Shown: positions 43,506 to 52,320 of the stretch, one piece after another
How positions within the stretch are numbered: the first letter of the stretch is position 1
How the letters are laid out: every line of letters begins with the position of its first letter
Assembly (NCBI GenBank): GCA_029821735.1
Contig: JALGSU010000008.1
Span: 62,001-126,000, forward strand
Reading direction: 5' to 3'
DNA from: Candidatus Zipacnadia bacterium
Lineage (GTDB): Bacteria; Armatimonadota; Zipacnadia; Zipacnadales; UBA5352
Length of the DNA: 64,000 nt
Program-made: the position numbers and the translations under genes
The notes under the pieces: generated by a model
The model's input: only the letters and a program-made list of their open reading frames with translations
The model's database searches: none
What the model was told of the DNA's origin: nothing

Positions 43506-44654
43506 ATGGCAGCGTCCTGCGCGTTCGGCATCCAGCTCGACTCCATTCAATCCGGTTTTGACGGCGAGACTTGCTGGGTCCATGCCCGAGCCGGGGCCAT
43601 TCCCGGAGCAGGCGACAGTGGCGGACCCGCAGTAGTTGTCACCACGCAAAAGCTGCTGCTGTCTGGCAGTGATGTATTCTACACCATTCACGACACTCGC
43701 TCGGCCGACATGGGTCGGCGCTGGTCCGAACTCGCGCCACACCCCGGGCTCGGGCGATGGTCGGAGCCCGACGGCGTTGAAGCAGCCGTGTGTGACTTCA
43801 CTCCTCAGTGGCATGCCGCCACGGGGAAGCTTCTCGGTACCGGCCACGTCGCCCGCTATTCCGAGAACGCTATCATGCACGTGCGCCCCAACCAACCCTC
43901 GTATTCGGTGTACGACGCCGACGCTCGCACATGGTCGGACGCCCGCGTTGTCGAGCTGCCCCAGCCGAAGTTCTTCACGTCAGGCGCCGGTTCAGGCCAG
44001 CGATATGATCTCGATGACGGCACCGTGCTGCTCCCCTGCTACTTCCGACCCGACGCAGAGGAGGCGATGTACCAGGCGACGGTTCTGCGGTGCAGCTTCA
44101 ACGGAACCGAACTGGTCTTCGAGGAACATGGCACCGCGTTGGCGTGCCCCGATCCGCGCGGAATGTGCGAACCGTCATTGACTCGCTTCGGGGAGAAGTT
44201 CTTCCTCACGCTGCGCAATGACGTGCGGGGATATGTGACCCGTGGCAGCGACGGTCTGCACTTCGACGAGCCTGTGCCCTGGTGCTTCGACGACGGCGAG
44301 GAACTTGGCAACTACAATACCCAGCAGCACTGGGTGACCCACTCGGACGCGCTCTTCCTGACATACACTCGCCGGGGCGCCGACAACGATCACGTGTTCA
44401 GGAACCGTGCACCACTATTCATCGCACAGATCGACCCTGAACGCCTGTGCGTGATCCGAGAGACCGAGCAGATCGCTATTCCCGAACGCGGCGCGCGCCT
44501 CGGGAATTACGGCGTGTGCGACGTCAGCCCCGAGGAGACGTGGATCGTCAACGCGGAGTGGATGCAGCCTGCCGGTTGCGAGAAGTATGGCAGTGACAAC
44601 ACCATCTGGATTTCGCGGTTGGTGTGGGATACGCCGAACCAACTCGCGCTCTAG
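43506..44654 (+). CDS. Sialidase-like beta-propeller protein
   Basis: 382 residues from ATG 43506, with GGAGGTGTT upstream. Repeated propeller blades are visible (SGSDVFYTIHDTRSADMGRRWSELAP with one Asp-box-like S-x-D-x-G-x-x-W, TSGAGSGQRYDLDDGTVLLPCYF, DPRGMCEPSLTRFGEKFFLTLRND, RGSDGLHFDEPVPW). No signal peptide, so cytoplasmic. Fits the BNR/sialidase superfamily, but Arg and Tyr of a true sialidase site cannot be assigned with confidence; other sugar-releasing activities are possible. Its stop shares a CTAG with the stop of the converging GH95-like gene (44651-44654). Confidence 0.72.
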   Translation: MAASCAFGIQLDSIQSGFDGETCWVHARAGAIPGAGDSGGPAVVVTTQKLLLSGSDVFYTIHDTRSADMGRRWSELAPHPGLGRWSEPDGVEAAVCDFTPQWHAATGKLLGTGHVARYSENAIMHVRPNQPSYSVYDADARTWSDARVVELPQPKFFTSGAGSGQRYDLDDGTVLLPCYFRPDAEEAMYQATVLRCSFNGTELVFEEHGTALACPDPRGMCEPSLTRFGEKFFLTLRNDVRGYVTRGSDGLHFDEPVPWCFDDGEELGNYNTQQHWVTHSDALFLTYTRRGADNDHVFRNRAPLFIAQIDPERLCVIRETEQIAIPERGARLGNYGVCDVSPEETWIVNAEWMQPAGCEKYGSDNTIWISRLVWDTPNQLAL

Positions 44655-46960
44655 AAGCGCGCGTGCCGCTTCACCCCAAAGTGGTGGCGCTCGCGCTCAG
44701 GTCGGACGCTGAGCGCTGGCGCTGCATTCTCTTCCGACGGCTCACCGTCTGCGGCGAAGACCAGGTATTGGCTCCCGGCCTCCGTCTGCCACTGGACCCG
44801 GTCGCCCTCCAGCTCCAGGTCGCCATCGGGGCCGCGGACGATAATACCCCGGTCCGGCCACGGGCTAAGCAGCCGACATGTTCCGCCGACTTCGCTGGCG
44901 ATGCGCACGTCAGCGACCTCCCCGTCGCGCAACGCAGCGCTGACCGTGAATGCGCCTTCGGTCCGCAGGTCCTCGAAGCACAGATCGTGCCAATGGTCAG
45001 GAATGGCGGGAAACAGACGTATCGTCCCGCCCCAACTCTGCAGGACCATCTCCATGAGCGCCGCGGCAATGGCGAAGCCGCCCTCAATGGTCATCGGGCG
45101 ATTGGTGAATCGGGTCATGCCAAAGCGCCGGTAGTCACCGTTAGTGTGTATGGTGGCCGGAGTGATGAAGCAGCGCGCGTAGATGTCGCAATGCAGCCAG
45201 GCCATGTTCCCGCGAGCGACTCTTGCCGCGATCATCGCCGACGGTCCCATCCCATGCCCGGCCCACTGGCCCATGCCGGTGATGACGAGATGGTTCATCG
45301 ATCGCTCGATCAGGTCGCGTTCCTCATCGCTGCCATCGACGGTAAGCACGCCCATCGGGTGGATGCCCATCAGGTGTGAGTGGTGCCGGTGCGAGTGCGC
45401 TAGCGGCTGGCCCTCGGTGACGTGGATGCCGTCCGCGCCCTGCGGGTAGTCGGCCAGCCGGTCAAGCAGTTCCCGCCAGCCCGCCGCATCCGGGTCGTCG
45501 ATGCCCAGCGTCGCCACGCTCTCCAGCAATGCCTGCGCCAGCCAGCGCATCAACGCAATGTCACAGGCCGGATCGGCGCCATAGCGAGCAGTCGTGCCCT
45601 CGCCCCATTCCGGTGAATAGGCCAGCGGCAGGTGCAACCGTCCGTCTTCACCCTCCTCAAGCAGGCCCTGATACGTCTGCAGGCACCCCTTCAGGAAAGG
45701 GAAGGCCCGCCGCTGCAAAAAATCTCGGTCCTGCGAGTAGAGCCAGTGCAGCCACCAGCCATGCGCCAGCCACGCTGCATTCCCGGGCCAGAACTCCACC
45801 CCGTGGTATCCATAGATGCGCTCACCACCGGGGCCCATGGCGCAGCCGCCCCATATGCCATCGAAGCCGAAGAACTCTCGACACTGGCTCCGCCATCGGT
45901 CCATGCACTGGTCGAACGTCTGGTACAGACTCTCGCCGAGTTCAAGGCGATTGCCGGCATAGACCGGCCAATAGCTCTGCTGCAGATTTGAGTCGAGGTG
46001 ATAGTCGCCCGACCACGGCGGCATCTCGCCATCCACGGTCCACACGCCCTGCAGCGAAATCGGCAGACCATCGGCACGAGTGGAGCAGCCCAGCTTGTAC
46101 ATCTCGATACAGTAGAGGGCTTCGAGGTGCGCGTCCGGGACTGTCAGAGCGCTCCGCTGCCAATAATCCGCCCACCACTGCGCGTGCTCATCGCGCAGGG
46201 AGTCGAGATCGTCAGGCGCTATGAGCGCGAGCGCTTCCGCCAGGGGGTCATCCGCGTCATTGTGCGTAACGAACGAGACCAGCACTACGTCGTGCGCATC
46301 GCCCCGGCGCACGATCTGCCACGCCACCACGTACTCGCCCCCAGCCGGCAGGCGCTGCCTGAGCCAACACCGGTCGCAGTCCTCGCCACGTTCAGGCTGC
46401 TCGTAACCCCACGCAGCCAGCTTCTCGAGGGCCTCCTCGTTCAGGTGATCCGTTCCGACCGCCACCGATACAGACTCGGCGCCCTGCAGGTCGATGCAGA
46501 TGATGTTGCGCGTCGCATGCACCAGCGCTTGCCAGCGCACATCGCCGATCGTGCCCTCGGCCTGCGCGCCGTACAGTCCCAGGCGTGCCTCGAAGGTCGG
46601 CTGCGAACCGAGGTCGATCCCCATGCGCGGCATTGGCAGGCGCGTGGGATAGACGCCCCCGTGCTCGCGGTAGCGATCCCGAAACTCCTCGCGCGCCTCG
46701 GCGTCACGATGCTCTGTGACCAACTGCTTGAGGTGCTCCCAGTTGTAGACCTCCGGATCAGGCGTCTGCTCGCGCAGCTCCCAACAGTCATACTTGTCCA
46801 GCGAGATCCTCAATCCGGTCTCGGCAGGATCGCCCCAGAGCATCGCTCCGATGTGACCATTGCCCAGTGGAATCCCGTGATCCCATTCCAGCACCGGCAC
46901 TTCCCAGACTGGGTCATGCTGGCCGAGGAAATCCCGCATCTGCTCCCGAGAGACCCGCAT
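44651..46960 (-). CDS. GH95-like glycoside hydrolase (paralogue 2)
   Basis: 769 residues from ATG 46960, with AGGAGG eight bases upstream. No signal peptide, so intracellular. N-terminal beta domain WDHGIPLGNGHIGAMLWGDPAETGLRISLDKYDCWELRE matches GH95 (alpha-L-fucosidase and relatives). The (alpha/alpha)6 barrel has LPLAYSPEWGEG, where the SPE glutamate corresponds to the general acid, DYHLDSNLQQSYWPVYAGNRLE, and HSHRHHSHLMGIHPMG. In the first of these the expected Asn-x-Asn of fucosidases reads Asp-x-Asn. It lies directly downstream of a close paralogue with about 12 bases between. Likely acts on fucosidic, galactosidic or related linkages of imported oligosaccharides. Confidence 0.82.
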   Translation of the reverse strand: MRVSREQMRDFLGQHDPVWEVPVLEWDHGIPLGNGHIGAMLWGDPAETGLRISLDKYDCWELREQTPDPEVYNWEHLKQLVTEHRDAEAREEFRDRYREHGGVYPTRLPMPRMGIDLGSQPTFEARLGLYGAQAEGTIGDVRWQALVHATRNIICIDLQGAESVSVAVGTDHLNEEALEKLAAWGYEQPERGEDCDRCWLRQRLPAGGEYVVAWQIVRRGDAHDVVLVSFVTHNDADDPLAEALALIAPDDLDSLRDEHAQWWADYWQRSALTVPDAHLEALYCIEMYKLGCSTRADGLPISLQGVWTVDGEMPPWSGDYHLDSNLQQSYWPVYAGNRLELGESLYQTFDQCMDRWRSQCREFFGFDGIWGGCAMGPGGERIYGYHGVEFWPGNAAWLAHGWWLHWLYSQDRDFLQRRAFPFLKGCLQTYQGLLEEGEDGRLHLPLAYSPEWGEGTTARYGADPACDIALMRWLAQALLESVATLGIDDPDAAGWRELLDRLADYPQGADGIHVTEGQPLAHSHRHHSHLMGIHPMGVLTVDGSDEERDLIERSMNHLVITGMGQWAGHGMGPSAMIAARVARGNMAWLHCDIYARCFITPATIHTNGDYRRFGMTRFTNRPMTIEGGFAIAAALMEMVLQSWGGTIRLFPAIPDHWHDLCFEDLRTEGAFTVSAALRDGEVADVRIASEVGGTCRLLSPWPDRGIIVRGPDGDLELEGDRVQWQTEAGSQYLVFAADGEPSEENAAPALSVRPERERHHFGVKRHARF

Positions 46961-46972
46961 CACTCTGACCTC

Positions 46973-49303
46973 CTAGAACCGCGCCAGCTTCTTGACGCCG
47001 AACCAATGCGCGTGCGCGCCACTGCGCACTCTCACCACAGGCTGCATCTGATCGTCAGTCAACTCCGCCCCGTCACAGACAACCACATACTCCGCGCCCG
47101 CCTCAGTCTCCCACTCGACGGTCTCGCCTTCCAGGCGCAGATCGCCCGCTGCTCCGCGGACGATGGCTGTCTGGCCCGGCCACGGGTTGCGCATTCGACA
47201 GATACCGCCGACTTCGCTGACTATGCGAGCGTACACGACTTCGTCGTCACTCAGCCGCGCGCTGACGATGAAGGCCCCCTCAGCTCGCAGGTCCTCGAAG
47301 CTCGTCTCATGCCAGCGATCCGGAACAGTGGGGAAGAGGCGGATCACGCCGCCCCAGCTCTGCAACAGCATCTCCATGATCGCGGCGGCGTAGGTCAGGC
47401 CCGCTTCGAGGGTCATAGGTGTGTAGGCCGCCCGCGCATGGCCGAACTGGCGCGGGTCCCCGTTCACGTGCATGGTGTTGGGCATGATGAACGCGTCGGC
47501 GTAGCGGCGCAACATGTCGTAAGCAAGATTCTGCTGGCCCGCGCGCGAGGCAATGAGCGAAGCCCAAGGGAACGCCCAGCCCGTCCATGCTCCCGTCCCA
47601 CGCCACACCCAGTGATTGAGCGAGCGTGCGATCAGACTGCGCTGCTCGTCCCCCTGCTCCGTGTTGAGCACCCCGAGCGGGTGAATGGCCATCAGGTGCG
47701 AGTGGTGGCGGTGTGATTCCCACAGACTGTCTCTGGATGTCACCCACAGGCCTTCGCCGCCCTGCGGATAGGGCGCCAATTTCTGCATCGTCTCACGCCA
47801 GCCGTCGACCTCATCGCCCTCAATCTCCAGAACCGCTGCCGCCTCCAGCAACGCTTCGCCGAGGAAGCGTATCAGCGCGAGATCGCCGGACGGGTCTGGA
47901 GCGTACCGCTCGCCTGCGCCCTCTCCCCACTCCGGCGAGTACCCGAGCGGCAGGTGCAGCTTACCGTCCTCCCCCTCCTCCAGCAGGTTCTGATAGGTGA
48001 GCATCGCCCCGTGCATCATGGGAAGTGCCTGTGTGCGCAGGAAGCATTGATCCTGAGAATAGAGCCAGTGCAGCCAGTAGTGATGCGCCAGCCAGGCGGC
48101 GTTGCCCGGCCAGTACTCCGCACCGTGATAGCCATACACTCGCGCACCGTTCGGGGCGATTGCGCAGCCGCTCCACAGCCCATCAAATCCGAAGAACTCC
48201 CGACACCGCTCCTCCCACCACGAGATGCAGTCGGTGAACGTGTCGTACAGGCATTCACCGAGTTCCAGCCGGTTCGCCGTATAGATCGGCCAATAACTCT
48301 CCTGCACATTCATGTCCATGTGGTAGTCACCCGACCACGGCGGCATGACCCCGTCGGCCGTCCACAGGCCCTGCAGCGTGATCGGGAGACTTCCGGGCCG
48401 CGACGAACATCCGAGCTTGTATATCTCGGCGCAGTAGAGGGCTTCGAGACGACTGTCGGGGATGCTCAGCCAGCTTCGCCGCCAGTATTCGCGCCACCAG
48501 TCAGCGTGCGTCTCATAGAGCGCTTCGGCTTGCGCACCGGCCTCCACAAGCGTCCTGACCACAGAGGCCCGTGGATCTTCCGAGTCATGGTGACTCATCA
48601 TGGCCACCACGATTCGGTCTCGATCTGGGCCAGTGGACACTCGCCGCCAGCCAACCACATACTCCCCGCCCATCGGGAAGCGCAACCGCAGCCACTCGCA
48701 CCCATCCTCCTCGCCAGTCTCGGGGTCCTCGTATCCCCAATCCCGCAAGGTCTGCTTCGCCTCGTCGTTAAGGTGGTCGAGTGAGCAACTGGCGCGCACG
48801 AGCCGCGCGGGTCCGTCATACGCCAGGTCAACGATCATCACGTTCAGATCCGCGTGCACAAACGCCCGCCAGGCGACGCTGCCCTTCTCAGTGGTGAGCG
48901 TGCCGTCGGCCCGCGCTCCGAGCAGATGCAGGCGTGCGTCGAAGCCCTCGCAGTGACCAAAGTCAAGCTCCATACGCGGCATCGGCAAGCGAGTGGGATG
49001 CGGCAACTCAGGCACTCGCCACATGTCCACCATCTGCCGGCGCGTCTCATCCTCATCGCCCTCGGCAATCAGGCGCTTGAGGTTCTCGTAGTTGTAGATC
49101 TCCGGGTCGGCCCGCTGCTCCCGAAGCTCCCAGCAGTCATACTTGTCGAGCGTGATCTTCATGGGGCCACCGTCGCCCCAGATCATCGCGCCGATTCGTC
49201 CGTTGGCGAGCGGTATGCCATGCAGCCACTCATTCGGCGGCGCATCATAGACGAAGTCGTGCTGGGCGAGATACTCCGATATCTGACTGTCGGTCAGGCG
49301 CAC
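46973..49303 (-). CDS. GH95-like glycoside hydrolase (paralogue 1)
   Basis: 776 residues from GTG 49303, preceded by AGGGGTGATC. Same domain order as the neighbour: EWLHGIPLANGRIGAMIWGDGGPMKITLDKYDCWELREQRADPE, DYHMDMNVQESYWPIYTANRLE, LPLGYSPEWGEGAGERY, ESHRHHSHLMAIHPLGVLNTEQGDE. It too has Asp at the first position of the fucosidase Asn-x-Asn pair. No signal peptide. The two genes clearly arose by duplication and have drifted; both are intact. Diverges from the GH4 gene at 49459, so a shared control region probably lies at 49304-49458. Confidence 0.83.
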   Translation of the reverse strand: MRLTDSQISEYLAQHDFVYDAPPNEWLHGIPLANGRIGAMIWGDGGPMKITLDKYDCWELREQRADPEIYNYENLKRLIAEGDEDETRRQMVDMWRVPELPHPTRLPMPRMELDFGHCEGFDARLHLLGARADGTLTTEKGSVAWRAFVHADLNVMIVDLAYDGPARLVRASCSLDHLNDEAKQTLRDWGYEDPETGEEDGCEWLRLRFPMGGEYVVGWRRVSTGPDRDRIVVAMMSHHDSEDPRASVVRTLVEAGAQAEALYETHADWWREYWRRSWLSIPDSRLEALYCAEIYKLGCSSRPGSLPITLQGLWTADGVMPPWSGDYHMDMNVQESYWPIYTANRLELGECLYDTFTDCISWWEERCREFFGFDGLWSGCAIAPNGARVYGYHGAEYWPGNAAWLAHHYWLHWLYSQDQCFLRTQALPMMHGAMLTYQNLLEEGEDGKLHLPLGYSPEWGEGAGERYAPDPSGDLALIRFLGEALLEAAAVLEIEGDEVDGWRETMQKLAPYPQGGEGLWVTSRDSLWESHRHHSHLMAIHPLGVLNTEQGDEQRSLIARSLNHWVWRGTGAWTGWAFPWASLIASRAGQQNLAYDMLRRYADAFIMPNTMHVNGDPRQFGHARAAYTPMTLEAGLTYAAAIMEMLLQSWGGVIRLFPTVPDRWHETSFEDLRAEGAFIVSARLSDDEVVYARIVSEVGGICRMRNPWPGQTAIVRGAAGDLRLEGETVEWETEAGAEYVVVCDGAELTDDQMQPVVRVRSGAHAHWFGVKKLARF

Positions 49304-49458
49304 GCCGATCACCCCTGTGAAAGCTGCCTGCACTGCTGATCTGCAGCAATGGGTTTGCCATCCGGCACCCGATACCTCCCCCACGAGGCAGCAAGGGTTT
49401 GGCGCCTCGGACGGCGAACGTGCGGTTCGCTTGACATCATTGGTCGGAGGGTATCGCG

Positions 49459-50808
49459 ATGGCGCCGAAGATCGTTCTCGTCGGAGGAGGCAGCTACTCC
49501 TGGGGGCCGACCGTACTGGGCAACATACTCAGCAAAGAGCCGCTTGACGGCGCTCACGTCGTGTTCCATGACCTCGACCCGGACGCGGCGGACCTGATGC
49601 ACCAGCTTGCCGTCCGCTCAGGCGAAGTGAACGGCGCGTCGGTGACGTTCGAGCAGACCACCGACCGGCAGGCGGCATTCGACGGCGCCGACTACGTGGT
49701 GGTCACGATCTCCACCGGTGGCCTCTCCACCATGCGCACCGACCTGGAGATCCCCGAGCAATACGGGATCTTCCAGACCGTCGGAGACAGCACCGGCCCC
49801 GGCGGGTTGAGCAGGGCGCTGCGGAACATCCCAGTCTTCGTGGACATGGCCCGCCACATGGAGCAGCTATGCCCCGACGCGTGGATGATAAACCTGTCCA
49901 ATCCCTTGTGCACCATCACGCGCGCGGTCAACAAGGAAACCTCTATCCGCTGCATCGGATCGTGCCACGGTGTGGGCAGCCGCGCATTGGCCTTCGCTGG
50001 CTTCTTCGAGACCCCCTTCGAGCGCTGCCACTACGTTAACACCGGCATCGACCATTGCTCCTGGTTCACTGAGATATTGGTAGACGGCGGCAATGTTCTG
50101 GACCTGCTCATCGAGCGGGGTATCGACGACTGGTTCGCAATGCCCCCCGACGCGGCCCGCGAACACGAAGTTTTCGGAAGCCTCTTCTCCGAGCGCGTCG
50201 GCCTCATGCTTGGCCGCCAGATCGGCGCGGTGCCGGCTATCGGCGACCGTCACATGTGCGAGTATCTGTCCGGCTTCCTCCAGAGCGAGGAGGCCATCGA
50301 ACAATGGGGACTGGTTCGCACCACCATCGACCAGCGTGCGAGCAACATGACCGAGGCTCGCGCGCGCATCGAACGGATGCTGGCTGGCGACGAGGACATC
50401 AAGCTCCACCGTGGCACCGATGTGGTGGGGGAGGGCCATCGCGACGACGTCGGCGGCTGGATCATGGCGCTCGATGGTGGTGAGCCCGTCGAGGACAACC
50501 TGAACGTGCCCAATATCGGCCAGGTGCCCGAGCTGCCGTTGGGGGCGATCGTCGAGACACGTGGCGTCCTCGACGCCACCGGATGGCGACCGCTCGCCAG
50601 CCCGATGCCCCCCGCGATCGAGGCGATCGTGCGTCCGCATGTGCTGCGCGAGGAGCTAACGGTCGAGGCGGCGATCGAGGGCGACGTGGAGAAGGCCGTC
50701 GCGGTTCTCGCGACCGATCCGCTGCTGCATTCGCCCGACCAGGCCCGTCCACTGCTGGCAGAGCTGATGCACGCCACCGCTGACTGGCTGCCGCAGTTTC
50801 ACCTGTAG
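49459..50808 (+). CDS. GH4-family NAD-dependent glycosidase
   Basis: 449 residues, cytoplasmic. GH4 enzymes use NAD+ and a divalent metal to cleave alpha- or beta-glycosides by oxidation and elimination. Seen: KIVLVGGGSYSWGPTVLGNIL (NAD-binding), FQTVGDSTGPGGLSRALRNIPVFVDMA, WMINLSNPLCTITRAVNK, GSCHGVGSRAL with the metal-binding Cys, NTGIDHCSWFTEIL with the metal-binding His. The N-terminal and metal site are complete. Relatives include alpha-glucosidase, alpha-galactosidase, alpha-glucuronidase and 6-phospho-glucosidases; which one cannot be told. ATG 49459 has GGAGGG at correct spacing. First gene of the plus-strand sugar operon. Confidence 0.9.
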   Translation: MAPKIVLVGGGSYSWGPTVLGNILSKEPLDGAHVVFHDLDPDAADLMHQLAVRSGEVNGASVTFEQTTDRQAAFDGADYVVVTISTGGLSTMRTDLEIPEQYGIFQTVGDSTGPGGLSRALRNIPVFVDMARHMEQLCPDAWMINLSNPLCTITRAVNKETSIRCIGSCHGVGSRALAFAGFFETPFERCHYVNTGIDHCSWFTEILVDGGNVLDLLIERGIDDWFAMPPDAAREHEVFGSLFSERVGLMLGRQIGAVPAIGDRHMCEYLSGFLQSEEAIEQWGLVRTTIDQRASNMTEARARIERMLAGDEDIKLHRGTDVVGEGHRDDVGGWIMALDGGEPVEDNLNVPNIGQVPELPLGAIVETRGVLDATGWRPLASPMPPAIEAIVRPHVLREELTVEAAIEGDVEKAVAVLATDPLLHSPDQARPLLAELMHATADWLPQFHL

Positions 50809-50825
50809 GATTGCCCGGAGGTCTC

Positions 50826-52298
50826 ATGGCAAAGGTCCACGGTCTGATCAAGATCCTGACCCCTGACGAGATGCAGCGCATGCACGAAGCAGCGGTGCGC
50901 GTCCTCGACCGTGCCGGGATGATGATCGATCATCCGGAGGCCCTTGAGTACCTGCGCGATGCGGGCTGCCGCGTCGACATGGATGCGCGGCGCGTCACCT
51001 ATCCGCCGGAGGTCACTGAGAACGCCGTCGGCACTATGCGACGCGACTTCACGTTGGCCGACCGCCAGGGCGTCGCCATGCCGGTGCGCTTCTCGGAGGT
51101 GCACTTCGCAACCGCGCCCCCGCACATCTATCACGGCTTCACTGCCAACGCGGGCGGCTTCGTTCCCTACATCATGGACCTCGATGGCCGTCGCCGCTTC
51201 GCGACCATGCGGGACGTGCGCGAGACCATCCGCCTCGTAGACGGCCTCGAGAACATCGACATGCTCGGCCTCCCAGTCTCCGCCTCGGACGTTCCCGAGC
51301 CCGAACTCCCCATACGAATGACGGCGGAACTCCTGCGCGGCACCCGCAAGATCGGCGGCGTTGAGGCGTGGAACATCCGCGACGTCCGAGCCCTGCAGCG
51401 CATGGCTGCGGTCGTCCGGGGCAGCGACGAAGCGGCCCGCAAACGTCCACTCCTCGTGGGCTATGCTGAGGTGCGCTCGCCGCTGTGCATGGACAATAAC
51501 ATGGTCGAGGTCTTCCTCGAGTCCGTCCGCCTCGGTCTGCCGCAGACGGTCGACACCATGCCCAACGCTGGCGCCACCGCCCCCGCCTCTGGAGCCGGCT
51601 GCCTGGTGCAGGGCCTCGCCGAGACCATCAGCGCCATCGTCCTCGGATACGCTGTTGACCCGCAGGCGATGCTCGGCCTTGACATCACGCCCGGGTACTG
51701 TGACATGCGCGGCGGGAGCTTCCCTTACTCTGGAGCCGACCGCCTTCCGCTCGTCGCCGCCGCCAACCAGATGATTACGGAGTTCTACGGTCGCCCTGGC
51801 GGCTGCCATGGTGGCAAAACCGACGCATCATGCGTGGGCGTGCAATCGGCAATCGAGAAAGCGCTCAGCATCGCGTTCCCTATATTGTGTGGTGCCTCGG
51901 GTATCGGCACAGTCGGCCAACTGGGCTCCACCACTTTCTCGCCGCTGCAGGTGGTCATCGACAACGAGATCATCGGCTACGTGAAGCGCATGCTGCAGGG
52001 CTTCGAGGTCGACAACTTGCAGTGGGCGGTCGACGCAATCGTCGAGGTAGGACCGGGTGGGCAGTTCCTCAGCCACCCGAGCACCTTCGACCGCTTCCGC
52101 TCAGAGTTCTGGCTCGAGCACATCTTCGAGCGACTGGCGTTCGAGGGCGGCGATGAGCTCGGCGGCGATCAACTCGTTGAGAAGGCGCGCGCCAAAGCCG
52201 AGCGCATACTTCGCGAGCACGAGCCCGAGCCGCTGCCCACGGACCAGTCGGCAGCTATTGATGAGATCGTCAAAGAGTCGCTGGCTCAACCGTCTTAG
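50826..52298 (+). CDS. MttB-family (trimethylamine methyltransferase-like) protein
   Basis: 490 residues from ATG 50826 (GGAGG six bases upstream). Non-pyrrolysine member of the MttB superfamily: the open frame has no internal UAG, so it lacks the pyrrolysine of true MttB and belongs with the MtgB/MtpB/MtcB-like enzymes that pass methyl groups from quaternary amines to a corrinoid protein. Landmarks: IKILTPDEMQRMHEAAVRVLDRAGMMIDHPEAL, FTANAGGFVPYIMDLDGRRRFATMRDVRE, ITEFYGRPGGCHGGKTDASCVGVQSAIEKAL, GASGIGTVGQLGSTTFSPLQVVIDNEII. No corrinoid-binding protein or reactivase is in the window. It follows GH4 by 17 bases. The substrate could be a methylated amine or a methylated sugar; inference only. 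Confidence 0.88.
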   Translation: MAKVHGLIKILTPDEMQRMHEAAVRVLDRAGMMIDHPEALEYLRDAGCRVDMDARRVTYPPEVTENAVGTMRRDFTLADRQGVAMPVRFSEVHFATAPPHIYHGFTANAGGFVPYIMDLDGRRRFATMRDVRETIRLVDGLENIDMLGLPVSASDVPEPELPIRMTAELLRGTRKIGGVEAWNIRDVRALQRMAAVVRGSDEAARKRPLLVGYAEVRSPLCMDNNMVEVFLESVRLGLPQTVDTMPNAGATAPASGAGCLVQGLAETISAIVLGYAVDPQAMLGLDITPGYCDMRGGSFPYSGADRLPLVAAANQMITEFYGRPGGCHGGKTDASCVGVQSAIEKALSIAFPILCGASGIGTVGQLGSTTFSPLQVVIDNEIIGYVKRMLQGFEVDNLQWAVDAIVEVGPGGQFLSHPSTFDRFRSEFWLEHIFERLAFEGGDELGGDQLVEKARAKAERILREHEPEPLPTDQSAAIDEIVKESLAQPS

Positions 52299-52320
52299 AC
52301 CGAGTAGATGGAGGATCGAC

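Noticed and set aside
45998..47716. 572-codon plus-strand open frame over the two GH95-like genes
   Set aside because: Antisense to two well-supported enzymes with conserved motifs; composition is Arg/His/Pro-rich with no recognisable domain, as expected for an antisense shadow in GC-rich DNA.
49432..49458. TTGACA just before the GH4 gene as a -35 box
   Set aside because: Only about 20 bases remain before the ATG and there is no -10 hexamer at the right distance.
50826..52298. Pyrrolysine (UAG read-through) in the MttB-like gene
   Set aside because: The frame is open with no internal UAG, so it is a non-pyrrolysine family member.
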